Shown: positions 1 to 8,286 of the stretch, one piece after another
Numbering within the stretch: position 1 is the stretch's first letter
How the letters are laid out: each line of letters opens with the position of its first letter
The notes under the pieces: model-generated
What the model was told of the DNA's origin: nothing
The model's database searches: none
The model's input: only the letters and a program-made list of their open reading frames with translations
Made by a program: the position numbers and the translations under genes
Origin: Rappaport israeli
GTDB taxonomy: Bacteria > Pseudomonadota > Gammaproteobacteria > Cardiobacteriales > Cardiobacteriaceae
Assembly (NCBI RefSeq): GCF_001888055.1
Contig: NZ_LXHZ01000005.1
Span: 1 to 60,170, forward strand
Direction of reading: 5' to 3'
DNA length: 60,170 nt

Positions 1-1
1 A

Positions 2-314
2 AAGGTCAAAGATGAGCGACGCTATGTCAATAAAGCAGTCTATACACTGTTAGCCCTCAATACCGAGGGGCATAAAGAGCTTATTGGACTTTACTGCTCT
101 GAAAGTGAGGGTGCCAATTATTGGCTGTCTGTGCTGACGGATTTACACAATCGTGGCGTAGAAGATATTCTTATTGCCTGTGTCGATGGTTTAAAAGGCT
201 TCCCTGTTAAATGCCGGTGAGAAATGGACAAGACCTATCAACAATTGGGGACAAACTATGATGCAGTTGTCTATTCATTTCCCTGGGCGCTTAGATAAGG
301 TGATGAGCCTTTGA
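2..314 (+). pseudogene. IS256-family (mutator-type) transposase remnant
   Basis: The first 219 bases read as an open frame entering from the left edge and ending at TGA 218-220. It contains the IS256-type central motifs GANYWLSVLTDL and ILIACVDGLKGFP. After an apparent internal deletion and a frame change, 222-314 reads NNWGQTMMQLSIHFP, which matches the later IS256 block that precedes the YTTN motif, and then stops at TGA 312-314. The C-terminal third is missing and I see no terminal inverted repeat downstream. It is a dead transposase fragment next to an integrase. The family call rests on the conserved DGLKGFP block; the left end lies outside the window. Confidence 0.8.
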
Positions 315-400
315 TTGAACTGACACAGATTTCTGAACGCCCTCAAATTTTCTGACTTTTTGACTGAAAGTGTTATTTATTTTATTAAACTAAAACTATT

Positions 401-480
401 CAACCACATATCAACCACATCATATAAAATAAAAATACTATTAAAATCAATGTTCAACCATATCAACCACATCAACCACA
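401..480. repeat. Cluster of five CAACCA(CAT) short direct repeats
   Basis: CAACCA occurs at about 401, 412, 454, 463 and 472; four of the five copies continue as CAACCACAT and one as CAACCATAT. They sit in an AT-rich non-coding stretch (315-568) beyond the 3' end of the integrase gene. Short direct repeats of this kind can be arm-type binding sites for tyrosine integrases, but that role is inference. The rest of 315-568 shows no gene. Confidence 0.6.
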
Positions 481-521
481 TGTTTTTTACTTACGTTATG
501 TAGCTAAAAAATTCAAAAAGT

Positions 522-549
522 CATAACCTAATGAAAAAATTGGGTTATG
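522..549 (-). terminator. Hairpin just beyond the integrase stop
   Basis: CATAACC and GGTTATG form a 7-bp stem around an AT-rich loop, 19 bases past the integrase stop codon. On the minus strand it is followed by two short T tracts. It is a weak terminator candidate. Confidence 0.35.
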
Positions 550-568
550 TTAATCTATGTGTTGTTTT

Positions 569-1729
569 TTATAAATTTATATATTGTTTTCGTATGAAAT
601 CAGCATACCACTGTATCATATGATGGCGTTCTTCCAGATATTGGGCGCGGTTGTAAGCACCTCTTACTTTGTTTGAGTCAACATGAGCCAATTGGCGCTC
701 TATGGCGTCAGTATTGAATAACCCACTTTCGTTTAAACAGCTTGAAGCGGTTGCCCTAAAACCATGGGGTACGGCTTTTCCTTTATAACCCATCCGTTTC
801 ATAGCTGAGCTTAAAGACATATCGCTTAATGGCTTATTGCCTCGGGTTGTGAATAAATATTTTGTACGTTCTTTTTGACTTTCTTTGAGTTCATCTAGGG
901 TTTCCAATGCCCAATCTGATAACGGCACGATATGCTCTTTTTGCATTTTCATTCTGTGAGCTGGTATTAGCCATTGATTGTTAGAAAACTCTTCCCAAGT
1001 AGCTAATCGCAATTCACCACTTCTAACGAAAGTTAAAACTAAAAACCGTAAAGCAAGAGCAATGGTTTTATTCGGATAGTCATTGGCGTGTTTTAAAAAT
1101 AAGCCAAGCTCTTGGTAGGGCAGGGATGGGTAGTTTGTGGTTTTCTTTTTGATGATAGGTAGATGTAGAGCTGGATTGTAAGTAGCTTTTCCTGTTTGTA
1201 TAGCATAGGTGAATACAGCTTTGATGCGTCGTTTTACTCTATCTGCGGTTTCAGGTTTATCGTAAAGAGCGTTAATAACAGGCATTAGCTGTGGGACATC
1301 AATTTCTGCTAACGGTTTATGTCCTATTTTTGGGAAAACATAGTTTTCTAAGCTATTAATGGTTTGCTGGATATGTTTAGGGTTTTTCCAGCTTTTATGG
1401 TTAATTTCATACCATTCACGGGCAATGTATTCGAAGCTTTTAGTTTGTTGATAACTTTGTTGTTGTTTTTGTCTTTCCTCTAGTGGGTCAAATCCCTTAA
1501 AAACTTGATAGCGCAACTCAAGGCAGAGTTCTCTTGCTTGAGAAAGAGAGAGCAGTGGATATTGTCCAAGTGATAGCCATCTGACTTTGCCATTAATTTT
1601 GTAACGAAAATACCAGACAGCATTTTTGCTTGCTAAAAAACGAAGGTACAAACCACCCCCATCACTGATTCTGAAATTTTTCTTTTTGTCAAATAAGTAT
1701 TTCTTTATCTTTTGCTCAGTTAATCTCAT
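569..1729 (-). CDS. P4-type tyrosine recombinase (integrase)
   Basis: A 386-residue site-specific recombinase of the prophage/island integrase class. Residues 1-90 form the N-terminal arm-DNA-binding domain (DUF4102 type, with SDGGGLYLR and YRYKINGK-like segments). The middle is the SAM-like core-binding domain. The C-terminal catalytic domain carries the Arg of the SGELRLATW region, a Lys in the MKMQKEHIVPLS hairpin, the HGFRATAS box and LAHVDSNKVRGAYNR with the nucleophilic Tyr, so all catalytic positions are present. The gene reads away from the 3' end of tRNA-Cys, with a 235-bp gap between them, the usual arrangement for islands inserted in tRNA genes. The gap 1730-1925 has no gene and should hold the int promoter and an att site. 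No second copy of the tRNA-Cys 3' end occurs to the left inside the window. Confidence 0.93.
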   Translation of the reverse strand: MRLTEQKIKKYLFDKKKNFRISDGGGLYLRFLASKNAVWYFRYKINGKVRWLSLGQYPLLSLSQARELCLELRYQVFKGFDPLEERQKQQQSYQQTKSFEYIAREWYEINHKSWKNPKHIQQTINSLENYVFPKIGHKPLAEIDVPQLMPVINALYDKPETADRVKRRIKAVFTYAIQTGKATYNPALHLPIIKKKTTNYPSLPYQELGLFLKHANDYPNKTIALALRFLVLTFVRSGELRLATWEEFSNNQWLIPAHRMKMQKEHIVPLSDWALETLDELKESQKERTKYLFTTRGNKPLSDMSLSSAMKRMGYKGKAVPHGFRATASSCLNESGLFNTDAIERQLAHVDSNKVRGAYNRAQYLEERHHMIQWYADFIRKQYINL

Positions 1730-1925
1730 TAATCACGGGCATTTTTTTAAAAATGCTAGTTTAACGATTAAAAACGTGCGCAATATTTGTTACACCATTT
1801 TGCAAAAATAGGGGTTGTCCGAGTAAGTGTATTTATGTTTTTTTATGTCCGCGGATTTTTGGTTAATTTTGATTAATGGGTTGTATTCGTTAAAGAAAAA
1901 AACTTAGAACAGCAAAAAAAGGCAA

Positions 1926-1955
1926 TAAAAAAAACGACTTACAAGAAGTCGTTTT
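1926..1955 (-). terminator. Rho-independent terminator after tRNA-Cys
   Basis: A 10-bp perfect stem (AAAACGACTT / AAGTCGTTTT, five-base loop) followed on the minus strand by a run of T lies 9 bases beyond the tRNA-Cys 3' end. Confidence 0.85.
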
Positions 1956-1964
1956 AAGAGATAT

Positions 1965-2038
1965 TGGAGGCTGGGGTCGGAATCGAACCGGCGTCCACGG
2001 ATTTGCAATCCGCTGCATAACCACTCTGCCACCCAGCC
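1965..2038 (-). tRNA. tRNA-Cys (GCA)
   Basis: A 74-base cloverleaf on the minus strand. The acceptor stem starts GGCTGGG and pairs near the 3' end. The anticodon loop is TTGCAAA (GCA), the T-arm contains GGTTCGA, the discriminator is U as expected for tRNA-Cys, and CCA is encoded. Its 3' end faces the integrase gene and is the likely integration target. An apparent ORF across both tRNAs is spurious. Confidence 0.96.
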
Positions 2039-2052
2039 ATTTTGCACTTTAC

Positions 2053-2077
2053 AAAAAAAGCCCCGATGCGGAGCTTT
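2053..2077 (-). terminator. Hairpin with T run between tRNA-Gly and tRNA-Cys
   Basis: On the minus strand AAAGCTCCG and CGGGGCTTT form a 9-bp stem with one T-G wobble and a three-base loop, followed by a T run. It may terminate part of the transcripts after tRNA-Gly or mark RNA processing. Confidence 0.6.
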
Positions 2078-2081
2078 AAAT

Positions 2082-2156
2082 TGGAGCGGGAAACGAGATT
2101 CGAACTCGCGACCCCAACCTTGGCAAGGTTGTGCTCTACCACTGAGCTATTCCCGC
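2082..2156 (-). tRNA. tRNA-Gly (GCC)
   Basis: A 75-base cloverleaf starting GCGGGAA, with anticodon loop TTGCCAA (GCC), T-arm GAGTTCGAATCTC and an encoded CCA end. It lies 43 bases upstream of tRNA-Cys in the same direction, so the two probably share a promoter. Confidence 0.96.
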
Positions 2157-2172
2157 TGAACTTGAGTGGCGC

Positions 2173-2200
2173 ATTATAGAGTTTTTTTTGGGTTGGTCAA
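2173..2200 (-). promoter_or_regulatory. Sigma70 promoter of the tRNA-Gly/tRNA-Cys unit
   Basis: On the minus strand TTGACC (2195-2200), a 16-base spacer and a perfect TATAAT (2173-2178) lie just upstream of tRNA-Gly. A GC-rich GCGCC discriminator follows, as is typical of stringently controlled stable RNA promoters. Confidence 0.8.
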
Positions 2201-2254
2201 TATTGTTTTTATTATTTTGGCTTATTATTTTTTAATCTATTGATATTAAAGAGA

Positions 2255-2986
2255 TTATTTTTGTAAGGATTGATGTTTGTTAAGCAGTATTTGGCAAAGA
2301 TAGTAGCTGATGATTACGCATATTACGCCAATAAAGCTACCCGCTAGGGTGTCAAGAACATAATGTTGCGCTAAATAAAGGCGTGAGTAGGCGACGCTTA
2401 TGGCTAATAGCGCGAAGAGAATTTGCAAATATCGATTGGGATTTAGGGTGGCGAGCGCTAGAAAGGCGGTAAATGCCATGGCTGTATGTCCTGAGGGGAA
2501 GTGGAAATATTTGCCTTGGTCGATGAGGTTGGGGATATTTTGAATGGAGATGTTAAGTTGTTGGTAGTAATGAATGGGGCGTAGTTTTTGGCTAAAAAAC
2601 AGGTGTTTGATTCCGTGGGTGAGTATAAACTGTAATAGGCAGGCGATAAGATAGAAAATAAGACCATTGAGATGGCTTAGGATGTGGCGTTTATAGGGAT
2701 TTTGTGTGGTTTGGTAGGGATGGGGTTGGTGATGACGATAGGCAATGATAAATCCAATGAGGAGGGCAATTTGCCAATCTCCTAGGTAGGTGAGAATGGT
2801 AAAAAAATAGGTTAGACCGCTGGGTTCTTGTGTGATAAGAAGAAGGTGAAGTTGGGTTTTGTCGTAATAACTTTGAGCGCCAAGCCCAAGTAGGAGGTAG
2901 GCGCTAAAGAGGGTGAGAAAAGGCCAGCAGCGTAGGATAAAGTCGCTGGGCGGTTGTGTGGGTGGTTGGGATTTAACGGGATTCAT
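2255..2986 (-). CDS. PAP2-superfamily membrane phosphatase
   Basis: A 243-residue integral membrane protein with several hydrophobic segments. The acid-phosphatase signature appears in order: KLRP in the first motif, PSGHTA in the second (about residue 166), and SRLYLAQHYVLD in the third, including the catalytic His and downstream Asp. Relatives are PgpB-type phosphatidylglycerophosphate or undecaprenyl-pyrophosphate phosphatases and LpxE-like lipid A phosphatases; the substrate cannot be told from sequence. Its start overlaps the end of the DUF2959 gene upstream by 14 bp, so the two are probably co-transcribed. Confidence 0.88.
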   Translation of the reverse strand: MNPVKSQPPTQPPSDFILRCWPFLTLFSAYLLLGLGAQSYYDKTQLHLLLITQEPSGLTYFFTILTYLGDWQIALLIGFIIAYRHHQPHPYQTTQNPYKRHILSHLNGLIFYLIACLLQFILTHGIKHLFFSQKLRPIHYYQQLNISIQNIPNLIDQGKYFHFPSGHTAMAFTAFLALATLNPNRYLQILFALLAISVAYSRLYLAQHYVLDTLAGSFIGVICVIISYYLCQILLNKHQSLQK

Positions 2987-3621
2987 GATGCATGCGTTTG
3001 ATAAATTGTTCGCTTTCTGTGATGGCGGCGTCGAGTTCGTTGATAAGATGGCGGATGTTATTTTCTACGCGGTAGTATTCGCTTTGTAGAGCTGCGATGG
3101 CGTGGGCGTTTAAATTATGTTTGAGATAAAGGACTTGGTCGTGCAATACGGTGAGTACTGGTGGAATGGTGGCTTGGGCATTTTTCATAGATTGGATGAG
3201 GTGTTGATATTGTTGTTTGGTTTGTTGGAGTTTTTGGGCGCTGTCGGCGCGGAGGTTTGGATTGCTGTATTGATTGAGTTCTTGTTGCCATTCGTTGAAT
3301 AAATCTTGGGCGACGCTTTCGATAGCCCGAATGCGCTGCGCGACTTTTTCTGCGGCGTTTTCGCTTCTTTCATAGGCTTTGTTGAGTTTTTTTGAAGGCG
3401 ATTTCAAGTTCTCCGCCGTTATATTGAATCAGCTGACTAAATTGTTCGAGAGCGGATTTGAATTCTTCTTTGGCATCGGTTTGGGCGTGGCGGGCATCTT
3501 CGACACGGCTGATGAGGAGGTCGTTTTTATAGATGCCGAATTTTTCCATGGTGTGATAGTAGGCGCTAGAGCAACCTAATAAAAGGCTGCTTAGGGTTAA
3601 TAATAAGATGAGGCGATGCAT
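2973..3621 (-). CDS. DUF2959-family lipoprotein (one frameshift)
   Basis: Two overlapping minus-strand frames together make one protein of about 215 residues. The N-terminal piece (3621 to about 3393) has a signal peptide with a lipobox ending LLLGC, then SAYYHTMEKFGI and a coiled-coil start. The C-terminal piece carries QVLYLKHNLNAHAIAALQ, the most conserved block of DUF2959. The join lies at a run of seven T on the plus strand (3387-3393); six would keep the frame (GGELEIAF-KKLNKAYE). The family is predicted to be a periplasm-facing lipoprotein, largely helical and of unknown function. The shift is probably a sequencing error. Confidence 0.8.
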
Positions 3622-3665
3622 AGGGTCTCCATATGTGTGGGCTTTTGGGCGTTATTATAGCGATT

Positions 3666-5201
3666 TTATGTTTTTGGGGTGGGCGGTTGTAGGAAATGTT
3701 GGTAGGCGGGGTTATGGGTTTGTTCTTCGTAATCGTAGCCAATATTGTGTAGATGTTGGTCAAGTAGGGCGCGATTTGTGCTTTGAATGGCGCAGAGAAC
3801 GCGTCCATAATCAGCGCCGTGGTTGCGGTAGTGGAAAAGGCTGATATTAAATTGATTGCCTAATGTTTTGAGAAAATGTAGAAGAGCGCCTGGACGTTCG
3901 GGGAATCCAAAGCGAAAGAGAAATTCGTTACTTAGGTTTTGTGGGGCGCCACCAATCATATAGCGGAGATGCGATTTGGCTAGGTCGTTGTGGGTGAGGT
4001 CTGTGGTGGGGTAGCCGTGGGTGTTTAAGGTGTCGATAAAATGTTCGAGTTGGCGTTGTCCGTTATTGAGTTGGACGCCGACAAGGATTTGCGCTTGTTT
4101 GCTGTCTTGATAGCGATAGTTAAATTCGGTGATGGATTGGTCTTGGGCAATGAGTTGGCAGAATTTTAGGAAGCTACCCGGGGTTTCAGGGATGCTAACG
4201 GCGAGAAGTCCTTCCCGTTTTTCACCAATTTCTGCACGTTCGGCAACATAGCGGAGGCGGTCAAAGTTGACGTTTGCGCCAGAGACAATACTGATGAGAT
4301 TTAAGTTTTTCTCGCTTTGTTGGGCTGCCCATTTTTTAAGTCCTGCGGTTGCTAATGCGCCTGAGGGTTCGGCAATGGCGCGGTTGTCGTCGAAGAGGTC
4401 TTTCATGGCGGCGCAGATTTCGTCTGTTGAGACGGTGATGTAATCATCGACATGTTTTTGGATGATGTTGAAGGTGTGTTCGCCAGGTTGTTTGACGGCA
4501 ACGCCATCAGCGAAAACGCCAACGTAGTCTAGGGTGATACGGCTTCCATGGCGTACTGCTTGGGTCATAGAGGCGGCGTCATCAGGTTCGACGGCGATTA
4601 GGCGAATGTTTGGGCGTAATGCTTTGATTAGTAAGGCGATGCCTGCAAGTAGTCCACCGCCGCCTACGGGAACAAATATGGCATCAATAGGGCGTGGGTG
4701 TTGGCGTAGAATTTCTAGAGCAATTGTGCCTTGTCCTGCAATAACATAATCGTCGTCAAAGGGATGGATGTAGGTGAGTTGATGTTGTTGTTGTAGGATT
4801 TTGGCGTGCTGTGAGGCTTCGTCGTAAAAATCGCCGTGTAAAACGATGTTGATCCATTCTTTGCCTAGGCGCTTGACGGCATCAACTTTAATGCTGGGGG
4901 TGGTGGTGGGCATAACGATGGTGGCTTTGATGCCTAATTTTTGCGCGGCAAGCGCAACGCCTTGAGCGTGATTGCCTGCTGAGGAGCAGATAACGCCTTG
5001 GTTGCGCTCTTGCTCGCTTAAGTGATACATTTTGTTGTAAGCACCACGGCATTTAAAGGAAAAAACAGGCTGAAGGTCTTCTCTTTTGCAATGAATTTGA
5101 TGTCCAAGGCGTTGAGAGAGGCGAGGCATAGCGTCTAATGGGCTTTCAATGGCAACGTCATAGACGGGGGCGGTTAAGATTTTTTCAATATAATGAGACA
5201 T
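3666..5201 (-). CDS. ilvA: Threonine ammonia-lyase, biosynthetic
   Basis: A 511-residue PLP enzyme that deaminates threonine to 2-oxobutanoate, the first step of isoleucine synthesis. The PLP lysine lies in SFKCRGAYNK (about residue 49), SSAGNHAQG forms the substrate loop, and PVGGGGLLAG binds the PLP phosphate. The C-terminal third (from about residue 325) holds two ACT-like repeats (SIPETPGSFLKF and GFPERPGALLHF), as in the long, isoleucine-inhibited form. The start is ATG 5199-5201; I see no clear ribosome binding site before it. Its start codon is only 19 bp from the start of the divergent rpiA. Confidence 0.95.
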   Translation of the reverse strand: MSHYIEKILTAPVYDVAIESPLDAMPRLSQRLGHQIHCKREDLQPVFSFKCRGAYNKMYHLSEQERNQGVICSSAGNHAQGVALAAQKLGIKATIVMPTTTPSIKVDAVKRLGKEWINIVLHGDFYDEASQHAKILQQQHQLTYIHPFDDDYVIAGQGTIALEILRQHPRPIDAIFVPVGGGGLLAGIALLIKALRPNIRLIAVEPDDAASMTQAVRHGSRITLDYVGVFADGVAVKQPGEHTFNIIQKHVDDYITVSTDEICAAMKDLFDDNRAIAEPSGALATAGLKKWAAQQSEKNLNLISIVSGANVNFDRLRYVAERAEIGEKREGLLAVSIPETPGSFLKFCQLIAQDQSITEFNYRYQDSKQAQILVGVQLNNGQRQLEHFIDTLNTHGYPTTDLTHNDLAKSHLRYMIGGAPQNLSNEFLFRFGFPERPGALLHFLKTLGNQFNISLFHYRNHGADYGRVLCAIQSTNRALLDQHLHNIGYDYEEQTHNPAYQHFLQPPTPKT

Positions 5202-5220
5202 AAATTAACTGGAGATGAAA

Positions 5221-5880
5221 ATGAAACAAGCTATTTTAAAGGAAAAAGCAGCAAAAAAGGCATTGGATTTTGTGCAGGAGGGGATGACGCTTGGTGTGGG
5301 CAGTGGTTCAACAGTGCGTTTTTTTATTCAAGCCTTGGCAGATAGCGGGATTCGTCCTAAAGATATTGTGGCAGCGTCAAAGGATAGTGAAGAGGCGCTT
5401 GCGTCAGTGGGGTTAAAGGTGCGGGATTTAAATAGTTGCGATGAGGTGGATGTGTATGTGGATGGTTGTGATGAGATTAATGAGCGCTTTGAGATGATTA
5501 AAGGGGGGGGAGCGGCATTAACGCGTGAGAAAATTATTGCTGCAGCATCGGCAAAATTCGTCTGTATTGCAGATGCGTCAAAGCAGGTGTCGGTTTTGGG
5601 GGAATTTGCTTTGCCTGTAGAGGTTATTCCAATGGCGCGTAGCTATGTGGCGCGTCAGTTATTGGCTTTGGGGGGAGAGCCGCGTTGGCGTGAGGGGGTG
5701 GTTACTGATAATGGCAATTGGATTTTGGATGTGCATTATTTATCGATTGTGGATGCCCCTGCAATGGAACAGAAAATAAATGCTATTGCTGGCGTGGTTA
5801 CAGTGGGAATTTTTGCCAAAGAACGCGCAGATGTATTGATTGTGGCGCGAGAGAATGGCGTTGAGGTGATTGAGCGCTAA
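5221..5880 (+). CDS. rpiA: Ribose-5-phosphate isomerase A
   Basis: A 219-residue enzyme interconverting ribose 5-phosphate and ribulose 5-phosphate in the pentose phosphate pathway. Family motifs are GVGSGSTVRFFI (phosphate loop), DGCDEIN with the catalytic Asp, KGGGAALTREKI and the catalytic lysine region. An ATG at 5215 is possible, but GGAG (5211-5214) touches it directly, so the ATG at 5221 with a 6-base spacing is the better start. A TATAAT at 5189-5194, inside the start of ilvA, could be its -10 box. Confidence 0.95.
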   Translation: MKQAILKEKAAKKALDFVQEGMTLGVGSGSTVRFFIQALADSGIRPKDIVAASKDSEEALASVGLKVRDLNSCDEVDVYVDGCDEINERFEMIKGGGAALTREKIIAAASAKFVCIADASKQVSVLGEFALPVEVIPMARSYVARQLLALGGEPRWREGVVTDNGNWILDVHYLSIVDAPAMEQKINAIAGVVTVGIFAKERADVLIVARENGVEVIER

Positions 5881-5897
5881 AATGCGATTAAAGAGAA

Positions 5898-5929
5898 AAG
5901 AAAAGCGCCTAGAAGTGGGCGCTTTTTTT
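5898..5929. terminator. Bidirectional terminator between rpiA and gloA
   Basis: A stem of AAAAGCGCC and GGGCGCTTTT with flanking A and T runs lies between two converging genes and can serve both. Confidence 0.88.
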
Positions 5930-5933
5930 AGGT

Positions 5934-6406
5934 TTAGCCTTGGATGATTTCTATCCAATAGCCGTCGGGGTCTTTGATAAAGGCAATGTCTTTCATGTTG
6001 CCATCTTCTGGTCGTTTTTGAAAAGGGATTTGATGGCGATCAAAATAAGCGATAGCGGCATCAAAATCAGGCACGCTAAAGCAGATGTGTCCAAATCCTT
6101 GCGGTTCTTTATTGCCATCATGGTAAGAAAAATCTTCTTGTTTTTCAGTGCCCCAGTTGTGGGTGAGTTCTAAGATTCCCCGTTGCTTTGCAACCCATTG
6201 TTTGCGTGTTTCATCATCCCTTGGGGTGGGTGTTCGTTTTCTGTCAGTTTTGCCAAAAAATATAAGCTGAATTCGCCTTCTGGGTGGTCGTCTTGACGAA
6301 CAAGGGTCATGCCTAAGATGTTGGTATAAAAATCAAGGGAGGCTTTAGGGTCTTTAACGCGCAACATTGTGTGGTTAAAGGTAAATCCTTTGGTTTCTGT
6401 GTTCAT
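5934..6406 (-). CDS. gloA: Lactoylglutathione lyase (glyoxalase I), one frameshift
   Basis: It isomerises the methylglyoxal-glutathione hemithioacetal to S-lactoylglutathione. The N-terminal part from 6406 reads [24 protein letters not shown], with the first metal-ligand His. After one missing base at the CCC near 6218-6220 (plus strand) the frame resumes with [20 protein letters not shown] and [12 protein letters not shown], which hold the remaining metal ligands. The restored length is about 157 residues; the longer loop with DDETRKQW is typical of the human/Pseudomonas-type zinc enzyme rather than the short E. coli form. The lesion is a single base in an otherwise intact gene. Confidence 0.85.
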
Positions 6407-6424
6407 AAATACTCCTTTTAAGAT

Positions 6425-7879
6425 TTAAGAATAGGGTGTGGGGGTTTGTTGATGGAAATCTGTGTGTTGTTGATATTGATGCGCTAGATTGAGTAAGGTG
6501 GGCTCGCTAAAGTGCGCGCCGATGAGTTGCGCGCCAACAGGCAGTCCATCAATAAATCCTGCAGGATGGCTTAGGGCAGGTAATCCCGATAGATTGATGG
6601 AGACGGTGTATAAATCGCCCAAAAACATTTGCACAGGGTCGTTGAGTTTTTCACCTAGTTTGAAAGCAGGGGTGGGGGTGGTTGGGCTTAATATAACGTC
6701 CACTTCATTAAAGGCTTGTTTGAAGCTATTTAGGATGGCGCGACGTGCGCGACGCGCTTGTTCGTAGTAGGCGTCGTAATAGCCTGCAGAAAGGGCGTGT
6801 GTGCCTATCATGATGCGGCGTTTAACTTCATCCCCAAATCCTTCACTGCGACTGCGTTCATATAATTCTTGTAGATTGTCTACGTTATCGGCGCGATAGC
6901 CATAACGCACGCCATCATAGCGCGAGAGATTGGAGGAGGCTTCGGCGCTGGCGATGATGTAGTAGGTGGGGATGGCGAGTTCAGTATGCGATAGTTCAAT
7001 GTCAACCAGTGTTGCGCCAAGGCTTTCGTATTGCTTGGCAACTGCATGAATGAGGGTTGCCATTTGTGGATTGAGCTGTTCGAAATAAATTTTGGGCAGC
7101 CCAATTTTTATGCCGTTGAGTGGTTGATTGAGTGTTTGTGTAAAATCAGGGCGAGGTTGTTCGCTAGAGGTGGAGTCTTTAGGGTCAAAGCTTGCCATGT
7201 GGTTTAAAAGGAGTGCAAGGTCTTCAGCATTGACTGCCATGGGCCCTGCTTGGTCTAGACTAGAAGCGTAGGCGATGATGCCATAGCGTGAGAGGCTGCC
7301 ATAGGTGGGTTTGATGCCAGTGATGCCACAGTAGGCGGCGGGTTGGCGAATAGAGCCACCTGTATCAGTGCCAGTAGCGTAGGGAATTAGTCGCGCGGCA
7401 ACCGCTGCTGCAGAGCCACCTGATGACCCACCGGGGACGTGGTTGTGATGCCAAGGGTTTTTGACTGCACCAAAATAACTGCGTTCGTTAGAAGAACCCA
7501 TGGCAAATTCATCAAGAGAGAGTTTTCCCATCATGACTGCCCCTGCTTGTGCGAGGTTGTCAACAACGGTGGCATTATAGGAGGGGATAAAATGCTCGAG
7601 CATTTTTGAGGCTGCGGTGGTGCGGATGTTTTTGGTGCAAAGTAAGTCTTTATGCGCCATGGGGATGCCATCTAATGCTGAGAGGCTTTTGCCTTGGGCG
7701 CGACGTTGGTCGCTAGCTTGGGCGGTTTCTAGGGCGGTTTCTAGGGTTTGTGTAATAAAGGCATTGAGCGCGGGGTCGTGGGTTTGGATGCGCTTGCTGT
7801 AGTGTTGGGTGAGTTCAACAGCGCTAAATTCTTTGTTAGCGAGTTTTTCGCTAAGTTGGCGGAGGCTATATTGATGCAT
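6425..7879 (-). CDS. gatA: Glutamyl-tRNA(Gln) amidotransferase subunit A
   Basis: Amidase subunit (484 residues) of GatCAB, which converts Glu-tRNA(Gln), and often Asp-tRNA(Asn), to the amidated form. It carries the amidase signature with the Ser-cis-Ser-Lys triad: the Lys of AHKDLLCT, the serines of [12 protein letters not shown] and [11 protein letters not shown]. The frame is open back to 7966, but those extra 29 residues overlap gatC and do not look like GatA. The start at 7877-7879, giving [13 protein letters not shown], fits the family. gatB is not in the window. Confidence 0.94.
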   Translation of the reverse strand: MHQYSLRQLSEKLANKEFSAVELTQHYSKRIQTHDPALNAFITQTLETALETAQASDQRRAQGKSLSALDGIPMAHKDLLCTKNIRTTAASKMLEHFIPSYNATVVDNLAQAGAVMMGKLSLDEFAMGSSNERSYFGAVKNPWHHNHVPGGSSGGSAAAVAARLIPYATGTDTGGSIRQPAAYCGITGIKPTYGSLSRYGIIAYASSLDQAGPMAVNAEDLALLLNHMASFDPKDSTSSEQPRPDFTQTLNQPLNGIKIGLPKIYFEQLNPQMATLIHAVAKQYESLGATLVDIELSHTELAIPTYYIIASAEASSNLSRYDGVRYGYRADNVDNLQELYERSRSEGFGDEVKRRIMIGTHALSAGYYDAYYEQARRARRAILNSFKQAFNEVDVILSPTTPTPAFKLGEKLNDPVQMFLGDLYTVSINLSGLPALSHPAGFIDGLPVGAQLIGAHFSEPTLLNLAHQYQQHTDFHQQTPTPYS

Positions 7880-7895
7880 GAGAATAACCTTGAGT

Positions 7896-8186
7896 TTATT
7901 CGATGACTTTGGGGACGGTGATAAATCCGTTTTCGGCATGTGGCGCGTTTTGTGCGATAGAGGCACTTAGATCTTGAGTGTGGGCGATATCTTCGCGTAG
8001 GCGCTGGCGTTGTTCTAGGGGATGCCCTAGTGGATCTAGCTGATTAATTTCGGGTTGGTTAATCGCACCGAATAGCTCAAAGATGTTGCCTAAATCTTGG
8101 CTCATTTGCTGTTGCTGTTTGGGAGTTAAGGTAAGGCGCGCCAGATGGGCGGTTTTGTAAATAAGTTCAGGGTCGAGGTTGCTCAT
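7896..8186 (-). CDS. gatC: Glutamyl-tRNA(Gln) amidotransferase subunit C
   Basis: A small (96 residues) stabilising subunit of GatCAB that wraps around GatA. It has the family pattern [14 protein letters not shown] near the N terminus, LGNIFELF in the middle and a C-terminal tail ending [10 protein letters not shown] take the start at 8184-8186 (MSNLDPEL); an upstream in-frame ATG at 8202-8204 would add six residues. It precedes gatA by 16 bp in the same direction and diverges from mreB. Confidence 0.9.
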   Translation of the reverse strand: MSNLDPELIYKTAHLARLTLTPKQQQQMSQDLGNIFELFGAINQPEINQLDPLGHPLEQRQRLREDIAHTQDLSASIAQNAPHAENGFITVPKVIE

Positions 8187-8213
8187 AGGTAAAAAACATT
8201 TCAAAAAAAACCG

Positions 8214-8241
8214 TTGAAATGTATCATATCTGCTTTATAAA
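8214..8241 (+). promoter_or_regulatory. Putative promoter of the mre operon
   Basis: TTGAAA (8214-8219) and TATAAA (8236-8241) are separated by 16 bases in the short gap between the divergent gatC and mreB genes. It is the best sigma70-like match there. Confidence 0.5.
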
Positions 8242-8286
8242 TGCACCTTCTGATAGGGGTGTTGACGATTAATTAGGGGAAGTGTT

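Noticed and set aside
401-480. CAACCACAT repeats as a CRISPR array
   Set aside because: Repeats are only 6-9 bases, spacing is irregular (9-42 bases), and there are no cas genes.
1954-2142. A 62-codon minus-strand frame
   Set aside because: It runs straight through two perfect tRNA genes.
6880-7104. Alternative frames within gatA
   Set aside because: The gatA frame is continuous and fully conserved across this stretch.
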